From the NCBI GenBank assembly GCA_023238725.1, contig CM041540.1, positions 2,073,001 to 2,137,000 of the forward strand: a stretch of DNA of 64,000 bases, written 5' to 3'. The stretch's first letter is position 1; every line of letters begins with the position of its first letter. This document shows, one piece after another, positions 57,119-64,000 of this stretch. A model generated the notes under the pieces. That model saw nothing but the letters and a program-made list of their open reading frames with translations, made no database searches and had not been told where the DNA came from. The position numbers and the translations under genes were made by a program. This DNA is from Scortum barcoo (taxonomy: Eukaryota > Chordata > Actinopteri > Centrarchiformes > Terapontidae).

Positions 57119-57203
57119 AGGCAGAATAACAGCGGCGGCAACAGTTTGTAGGCTGTTATTATTCTAAATGTCTTCTGTCTGTCGAGAGAGAATCCCATTT
57201 TAG

Positions 57204-57205
<2 letters not shown>

Positions 57206-57245
<40 letters not shown>
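57206..57245. repeat. (AC)n microsatellite
   Basis: About 20 AC units, 90 bp after polypurine tract 2. Confidence 0.97.
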
Positions 57246-57248
<3 letters not shown>

Positions 57249-57843
57249 GTAGTTTCATTGGAGGACAGGAAGACGGAGAGAGAGAGAGGGAAAACTGTAA
57301 TTCATTTTCTGATAACGAGTATAAGCCGCGGTTGCCGTGGTAACAGCTTCATACGACAGACACGAGAAAAAAAGAGTAAAAGGACTAAAATAATAAAGAA
57401 AAAAAAAACCTTCTCCACATTACATTACTGAAACAGTATTAAACCGTAAAAACATCATCGTGTGCCGACTTCTTCAACTTCTTCTCTGGCTTTATTGAAT
57501 CACAGCTGCCAGAGAGCAAAAGAGGCAACAAGAGGAAGTCAGATGTTAGAAAGGTTTTTAGTTTGTTCAAAGGCAGATGTGATTATCTTGATTATTCTTA
57601 AATAAAAACAGTGTGGAAATGTAATGTTACTGTCTGGCTTTTCTGAGAAAGCGGAAGTAAAGAAGAGGCAAAAAAAAGAAATGCTGAGAGGAAAGATGAT
57701 GGAGGGAGAAAAAATAGATCTTTTCTGCTGATTTTGTTGATTTGCAAGTGAAACCACATCAAAGCTTTTCCATTAAAGCTGCTTTTCTTTTATAGTCCTT
57801 TACATAAGTGCTTTCTCACAAAGAGACGTGTCACTTCAGCTGA

Positions 57844-58074
57844 GTGATAAAAGGAAACGTCTCCCTGCCAACTTTCTCTCCGCTGCTCTCCGTCACTCTT
57901 TGCATTGTCCTCGCCGTCTTCAGCGCTCGTCAGCTTGTCTTCGGCCTAAATGGGACGTGGTTGAGTTGTTTTTCACAGCTGGAGAAGCAGCAGCAGTTTC
58001 AAAGCTGTAACGACCGTCTGGGCTCAGAGTGGGTGAACCTGCAGGGCGTCGCTCACGTGGATGGTCGAAGTTAG
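57844..58074 (+). other. unassigned exon-like open frame
   Basis: A 76-codon frame without an ATG start. It includes a hydrophobic stretch (LLSVTLCIVLAVFS) and then LEKQQQFQSCNDRLGSEW. Acceptor-like sequences (CGCCGTCTTCAG ending 57924 and TTTTTCACAG ending near 57979) precede the better-looking part, which would be a short last exon ending in GRS-stop. I do not recognise the protein, and it may well be chance. Confidence 0.2.
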
Positions 58075-58119
58075 CATAACAATGAGTCAGATCAACCAAT
58101 CAGTGTGTGATTGGCTTAT

Positions 58120-58370
58120 TAACGAGAATGGGAGGTGTGTAAGTGTGTGTGTGTGTGTCAGCTCCTTAGAAAGCCAGCGGTTACCCATAATGCCTTTATC
58201 CGAGAAGATTTGCATATATATTTACATGTTCTGTATTTCACAAGAATAAAGTCAGGAAAAAATAAATCCAGAGGACAAACGTGGTAAAAGGTACAGCCGT
58301 ACGCTACCAAATCTAAACGGAGGAAACGTGTCTTGTCTCTTTTGATTATCTCGATGATCGTTGATCCGAT
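58120..58370. other. intergenic, nothing assigned
   Basis: Short TG run at about 58143-58158; otherwise featureless. Confidence 0.5.
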
Positions 58371-58378
58371 CGACTTCA

Positions 58379-58690
58379 TAGATAGATAGATAGATAGATA
58401 GATATACTTTATTGATCCCAAGCTGGGAAATTACAGTGTAGCAGCAGCATTACACAATAACAATACAATGAAATAAAAAGAAAAAAGAAGAAAAACCTAG
58501 ACATATTAAAACAATATAAAATGCAATATCAAAATGTATAGAAAATGTATAAATAAGCAGTACTGATTGTGGTGCAAAATAAATATATATTCATGTTTGA
58601 GGACTCGAGCAGTGTCAGGTGTGAAGATGTTTGGATATCCATCAGTAAGTTCTGAATACGAACTGCAAATAAATTGCAAATAATAAACAT
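58379..58690 (-). mobile_element. retroposon tail fragment, GATA-tailed family (copy 2)
   Basis: (GATA)6-7 at 58379-58404, then TACTTTATTGATCCCAAGC and GGGAAATTACAGTG, then A-rich sequence. Read on the minus strand it is the fish tail ...GGGATCAATAAAGT(ATCT)n. Similar to 15284 and 60694. Confidence 0.65.
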
Positions 58691-58771
58691 CGAGACATCA
58701 ACATATTTTTGTCCTGACTTTGTTTGTTAGAAATACAGACCTTCCCTGTCAACGACTCCAGTATTTTCTCT

Positions 58772-58890
58772 CTTTTAGCTGTTTTTGGTCTCCACCACCT
58801 CCGATATCTGTCTTTTTAGGTGCTAAAAGCTCCACTTTGTTCACCAGCTGCTCTCAATCTGAGTCTGTTTGATGTTTGATGCTCAGCAGG
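58772..58890 (+). repeat. dispersed repeat family 4, copy 2
   Basis: TTTTTGGTCTCCACCACCTCC, then GCTCCACTTTGTTCACCAGC and GATGCTCAGCAGGT, in the same order as the copy at 46400. Confidence 0.65.
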
Positions 58891-59701
58891 TAACAAAAGT
58901 AGTAAAAATACAAAGAAAAAGGAGAAGAAACTTTATTTGTACAGCACAACAAAAACAGAGTCACAAAGAGCTTTAAATGGCTGAGACAGGATGAAAACAT
59001 TTCAAGAGGAAAATGAAAGAAAACACAAAAATAAAAAGGAAACCCAAGAATAAAAAGGAACAGAGTTCAATAAAGATAAGAACACCACCAATAATAAAAA
59101 CAGATAAGACATGGTGGAAATAAAAAAGAGATGTCGAGCATTAATGAAAGGATTTTTTTAATAAGTGTAAAATAAGTCATAAGTCACTGATTCTGCAGGT
59201 CATATAGTGGCTTTTTACTGCTTTTTCTCTTAACAATGATGTTATGCGAGCGCAGAGAGGGAGTGGAAATGGAAATGTGATGTGAACAATGAGCTGAAGT
59301 TCATTATGAAGCTGCGTAAAGCCGACGGGAGCTGCTAACGATGTTTCCTGTTACACTGAATGAATTAGTTTGGTATCAACAGGTGAGACACGACTTGAAG
59401 CTTGAAGCATAATTTTACACCAGAGGAAGGTACAGTAAACACACCTGAACTGAGAGCCCCACCTGTGTGTGTGTGTGTGCGTGTGTGTGTTTACTGCTGT
59501 CTGGATGAACCTCATATCAGCTCTCTGAGTAATTAAAAATCTGCTGCAGCCTCTGAGAAAACTTTTGTTTCTACGTGCAGAAATCATTTTTGCTTTGCAC
59601 TGCAGAGACTTTCACCAACTGTGTGTGTGTGTCAGTGTTGGCAGTGGATTAGTTTTCTCTCTGACAGCAATGAAACAAGGAAACACAGATAATGTCACAC
59701 T

Positions 59702-59905
59702 GACTCCTCCTATCTGCTGCTCTCTTCTTCACTCTCCTTTTCTCTCTTCTCCTCCCACCTCCTCCTTTCCTTTCTAATCTCCTCCTTTTCTCTCCTCCTT
59801 TCCTTACTTCGTTCTCTCCTTTCCTTACTTCCTCCTCTCCTCTCCTTTCCTTTCCTTCTCTCTTATCTCCCTCCTAATCCTCTTTTCTTCTCTTCTCTTC
59901 TCTCG
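59702..59905. repeat. polypyrimidine tract
   Basis: About 200 bp almost entirely C/T (TCCTCC, CTTTCC, TTCTCT units). It is the complement-sense counterpart of the purine tracts at 56398-57118 and is likewise followed by a CA array. Confidence 0.85.
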
Positions 59906-59964
59906 CTGGTTCATTTCAATATGAATGAAAGTTGAGCTGATTTTCCTCGAGGCTGAAACACTCG

Positions 59965-59965
<1 letters not shown>

Positions 59966-60019
<54 letters not shown>
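59966..60019. repeat. (CA)n microsatellite, longest in window
   Basis: About 27 uninterrupted CA units. Confidence 0.98.
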
Positions 60020-60021
<2 letters not shown>

Positions 60022-60693
60022 ATGCACTCACACAACACACTCACACACACTCACGCTAAATATTCATTTTCATTTTTCCGTCTCTGCTAACTGAATTAAT
60101 TTAATTTCTGTTCAAGGCTTCGATCACACTGAGACGCCATAAACCGGACTCACTGGCATGACACGTGTGTGTGTGTGTGTGTGAGAGAGAGCCATACACA
60201 ACACTGTCATTGTTTCTGTCTAATGAGGAACCACAGCAGCAGAGCCCAACAGCAGAATTATGGTATTACATCATTTCACCATGGCAACAGAGCGGAATCC
60301 TGGACTCTGATTGGCTGATTGGAGGCTTTTGCATAATTTCAATTTCCCACTTTCAGAATATAAACAACTTTATGAGAAGCTTCTGCAGAAACAATAAAGC
60401 ATCAACAACATTTTTTACTTTCAAGCCGGAGTTTCTTATCACCAGTTGTTGGAGGTGATTATTTTATTTTGAGTTTGTGTTTTTTAACTATTAGATGGAT
60501 TTGGTTCAGGTATTCATGTCCTCACCTCAGGATGAACTGTATGAACTTTGGTGACTCTTAATATTTCTTTAAGCTTCACCTTCAGGTCAAAGTTCAAATT
60601 TGTCCAATATTTTGGTTTATTAACTAAAAACCTGCAGTATCAATTATAAAATGTTAGAATGGTAACAAACAAAACTTAAAGGGGCCATAATAA

Positions 60694-60960
60694 ATAAGAT
60701 AAGATATTCTTGTATTAGTCCCACAGTGGGGAAATTCACAGTGTTAAAGCAGCAGGTGGTAGCAAAAATAGAAAACACAAACAAAAAAAACAACAAATAA
60801 GTATAGGAAATATAAAAAAAGAAAAATGGGAACAAAATATATATGGAGAAGCATAAAAATGAATGTAAAATATATACAAATAAAAAAGGATAGAAATGTT
60901 ATAATTATAAAATATCAAATGACAAAGTGAAATATGTTACTCATAGTAATAAACCTTTTA
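60694..60960 (-). mobile_element. retroposon tail fragment, GATA-tailed family (copy 3)
   Basis: AAGATAAGATATTCTTGTA then TTAGTCCCACAGTGGGGAAA, TTCACAGTG and an A-rich stretch resemble copy 2 in the same orientation. Confidence 0.55.
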
Positions 60961-60969
60961 TTTGCTTTG

Positions 60970-61015
60970 CTAGGAGGTGGTGGAGACCAAAATTGGAGCT
61001 GAAAAAAAGACAATA
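60970..61015 (-). repeat. dispersed repeat family 4, fragment (copy 3)
   Basis: GGAGGTGGTGGAGACCAAAA is the reverse complement of the core of copies 1 and 2. Confidence 0.55.
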
Positions 61016-61164
61016 TTGAACTTTACATTCATCAGGACACACAAACACGACTCCAAATAAAAATTAAAATAAAATAAATAAAAATTGTTCTACTAAAGCT
61101 AATCATCCTTAACTGTTCAGCAACAGGAACTTCTCCACAACAGGGACCAGAGTCTAAATGAAGT

Positions 61165-61605
61165 TCAGACATTATTTTACCCCCCAAAAAGTCCCTGCTC
61201 AGGGGGTCGTACTTTTCAAAAGCACAGGAGTTTTTCTGATTGGTCGAGTATTTCAAGCTTTTAATTTTGAAAAGCCTGCGCATCCTCAAACAAACTGTAT
61301 TTCTAGTTTGTTTCTGTTGGACACGAAGCAGAAGAAGGTCTACGACAGACGGAGCGACCAAGTCCAGGCCTTACTGAGTATTTATGCTGAGGAGGAAATC
61401 CAGCGCAGCAGAAATGACATGTAAAAACAGCCGTCGCTTTCTCAAACGTCAGCGGACTAATCTGCCTGATCTTCACGGGTCTTTAGACCACGATTGGAGA
61501 CGCAGACAACAACGGGCTGCAGGAAGATTTTTAGTTCAGGAAGAAGATTCACAGAATAAAAGTTCAGAGTGTTTTGGGCCAAAATGCAGCATGTGTAGAA
61601 TATAA
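61165..61605 (+). mobile_element. unclassified dispersed repeat, longer copy (family 2), with SANT/Myb-like coding trace
   Basis: Its two ends match the deleted copy at 9578-9690. The interior carries an open piece with VYDRRSDQVQALLSIYAEEE then IQRSRND (about 61338-61421). This resembles the start of SANT/Myb-like DNA-binding domains of Harbinger-type elements (pattern ..ETRALLSIWxxEEIQ, from memory). A second open piece (61384-61605) reads RFLVQEEDSQNKSSE. No transposase catalytic motif was seen, and the class is a guess. Confidence 0.5.
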
Positions 61606-63600
61606 CTGAAGTCTTGATCAATCAAACATTATCTCAGTAAAACACTTCTACATTTCAGCACTTAATAAACATGTTATTTTGAGACATCGAGATCTTTAAT
61701 TTATTTTCAGCATTCAACACAGATTAAATTTACGAGCATGGAAAGACTTTTAACAGAGTTATCTCAAAATGCTGGAAAATGTCATAATTACGTTGTGATT
61801 ACACGACAGCTGAGCTCAGAGATATCAGATAATTAGATTTCTATCTCGGCAACTAAATTTAAAATATCAGTCGCATAATTTTTAAAGTGTTATGACACTA
61901 CATAATAATCTGATAATCTTCACAGAATGAAAACATTATTTGTAACCGCAGCTGTTCCAAGTGACAGTCGAACGACACGAAACGTTCAAGGACCAGCAAC
62001 TGTTTCCGGTGCTTTTCTGCATCACGGAGTCGCATTAGACGTCAATTTAGAGAAACCCGAAACACGAGATGAGGAGGAGGAGACGATGGTCTGCATGTTA
62101 ATGTGGTCAGTGTGGATACTGAACACACACACTCAGAAACACAGACAAACACACCTCTTTGGCTTCATCTTTGGAGAAAATATGAAAAAACATGAGAGGA
62201 TTTCCAAAACTGTTGGCAGCAGCAACACAAACCATGAAACGCACACTTTAACACACACACTGAACCACACACTTTAACACACACACACACACTTTAACAC
62301 TTGTTCACAGTTTTTGCAGATTTGTTCTTGTTTTGTAAAATCGTAAAATCTTCAAGCACATTCGACATACAAAGCATCCACACATCACACACACACACAC
62401 ACACACAGATCAGAGAGTGTTTCTGTGGAGAGACGTCTCACTCTGATGTTTTCCACCTGCTCCGTTCGACAGCATGCAGCCTGCGTCTCCATGACGATAA
62501 CTGACTGCAGATCAGCTGAGAACTTGAACTCGCTTTGGTTCGGCGCCCTAATTAACTGTGTTAACGATTACATGGCCGCTAAATAACCTGAAGCTGGTGT
62601 AACACTCCTCAGGTGTGTTGGTGCCTTTTATTTACCTCCCTGAGTGCCTCGTTTAAACAACTTTATCAGAACGATCACTGTTTTCTTCAGTTTGTGGCTG
62701 TTTAAAACTTTTATTAACTGTTTGAAGGTAAAAATGTAAATAAAATAGTGACGTGTTTGTGCAAAATAGGCCGATTTCTCGAGAACCACTCACTCAAACA
62801 GCTTCATAATCGACAGTGAAGTACGTTTTGTCCTCAGCAACACAACAGAGAAGTGTGAAGTCGATCAGATAAATGTTATCAAGATAACTGAAGGACAGAC
62901 GGACATCGTTAGTGAAACCTCCAACGAAACCAACAAAACTCACTTTTGCATCTCAAAATCTTTTCAAATGAATTTTCAAATTAATAGTTGATGTTAAAAA
63001 GACTACCATATTATAACAGATATTTGATAAATGTTTGTATTTTAGAAACATCTGAGCCGGCAGAGAGATGTGAATATTTGTGCTTTTACTTTTGTTATTT
63101 ATGTGAATTGCTGTAAGTTGGAGGCGAAACAAATGTATTGCTTTTCTCTCATTATTTTCTCCTCTATCATGTTTATCTATCATGTTTAACACAGTGAAAC
63201 AAGGGACTGAAATATTAAACAGGGTGTGAAGTTAAAAAGAGAAACTCTGTGTGTGTTTCTACATCTCACAGCTGTTTTCCTGGACGCTTTATTTATCTTG
63301 ATTTTGTCAGATGATGTCGGGATAATGATAAATAATCATTTGATTACCGCCACCGTGCAGCAGCTCGGAGGACATTAAAGCCACAATTAAATCACTTTTT
63401 CCTCCTTTCCTTGTTCAGTTTTCTGACAGAAACAGCAAAATGTGTAAAATGAGAAGGATGATGTGAATTCAAGCAGTCAAGCTGGCTGCCGAGATCAGCA
63501 GGGACCGACCGGAGCCGACACTTACAGTCAGGAGGGGTTTAATGTAAAATAATCATAATCAACAGGACTGATTTTCTGCGCTCCGCTGAAAGGTGTGCGT
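61606..63600. other. intergenic sequence
   Basis: It holds a (CA)n array (62386-62407) and short ACACTTTAAC-type repeats (about 62243-62300). No gene recognised. Confidence 0.6.
62386..62407. repeat. (CA)n microsatellite
   Basis: 11 CA units. Confidence 0.96.
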
Positions 63601-63657
63601 TTGTGAGCAGACGTGAGCTTTCAGAGTTATCAGTGGTTGAGTGTTTTCCCCCCGCAG

Positions 63658-63838
63658 AGCGCCTCGTTTTCCACTCGGCTGCAGCAGCTCCCGCCTTCAT
63701 TCAGCGACTCAACAGGAGGCGTTAAAACGGAGGCCGTTAAAACGAGAAGCTAGTGTGCTAACTCGCCTGTCACAGAGCACTTTCCCTCAGAGATCTACTT
63801 TTCTTAGCTCCTTTGTGTCGCTGGTTTCTTTTCTTCAG
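63658..63838 (+). other. possible exon (5' UTR type) of a downstream gene
   Basis: It is bounded by a good acceptor-like sequence (TTTTCCCCCCGCAG ending 63657) and an excellent donor (CAG|GTGAGG at 63839). The inside is richer in CG than its surroundings. It has no recognised protein and may be non-coding or chance. Confidence 0.2.
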
Positions 63839-64000
63839 GTGAGGAAACAGAATAATCTCACGTTACCTGGTTGATAAATCTTTTAAGCGTTTAAAGATCC
63901 AATTATCACTTCATCTGAAAGTCATTAAAAACAAAAGAGCATAATCAGAGTGGTCATATTGACGTTTTAAGGCGTGTTGATTGATTCTCGATGGATTCAG

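Noticed and set aside
56839..57258. 139-codon Leu/Ser/Phe-rich frame on the minus strand that looks membrane-like
   Set aside because: It is the complement of polypurine tract 2 plus the CA array.
1..64000. CRISPR arrays, operons, tRNA or rRNA genes, phage-like systems
   Set aside because: No direct-repeat/spacer pattern, no cloverleaf or rRNA sequence recognised, and the gene structure is that of an intron-rich vertebrate genome.

Overview
The window is vertebrate and almost certainly from a teleost fish, probably a percomorph. The coding sequence is split into short exons by GT-AG introns of 82 bp to about 9 kb. (CA)n/(TG)n microsatellites are abundant. The dispersed repeats are fish-type: a Rex3 LINE, an L2-like LINE with the familiar fish 3' tail, a Tc1-like remnant, and small transposons with terminal inverted repeats (TIRs). 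I see no bacterial or viral gene organisation.

One host gene can be read with confidence. The 3' two thirds of trhde (thyrotropin-releasing hormone-degrading ectoenzyme, also called pyroglutamyl-peptidase II, an M1 zinc metallopeptidase) lie on the + strand in 14 exons between 12829 and about 51194. I placed the exons by their match to vertebrate TRHDE and by reading phase. The first 13 exons sum to 1479 bp, exactly 493 codons, with no internal stop. The first exon carries the catalytic tyrosine of the M1 fold. The zinc site (HEXXH...E), the GAMEN-type motif, the membrane anchor and the promoter must lie to the left of the window. The final exon appears to carry a one-base frameshift just before the conserved C-terminal helix.

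Layout. 1-12828 is the 3' part of a large intron. It holds TIR transposon copies (2700-3941), a decayed L2-like LINE (about 6010-9310), a 170-190 bp tandem repeat (11400-11880) and a second tandem repeat (12306-12690). 12829-28219 holds exons a-g. 28220-35491 is a 7.3 kb intron with another TIR transposon copy. 35492-36775 holds exons h-j, with a UG-repeat-rich intron between h and i. 36776-45741 is a 9 kb intron holding a Rex3 LINE flanked by a 12-bp direct repeat, a possible conserved non-coding block, and a 0.5 kb element with near-perfect 21-bp TIRs. 45742-51194 holds exons k-n. 51195-64000 is 3' UTR and intergenic sequence, dominated by degenerate tandem repeats, long purine and pyrimidine tracts, CA arrays and dispersed repeats. 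Two weak exon-like patches (57844-58074 and 63658-63838) are unassigned.

I found no RNA gene, CRISPR array, operon or novel multi-gene system. The observations most worth following are the terminal-exon frameshift, the structurally bounded non-autonomous transposons, a two-copy unclassified repeat with a possible SANT/Myb-like coding segment, the UG-rich intron, and the recurrence of RFX X-box-like palindromes.
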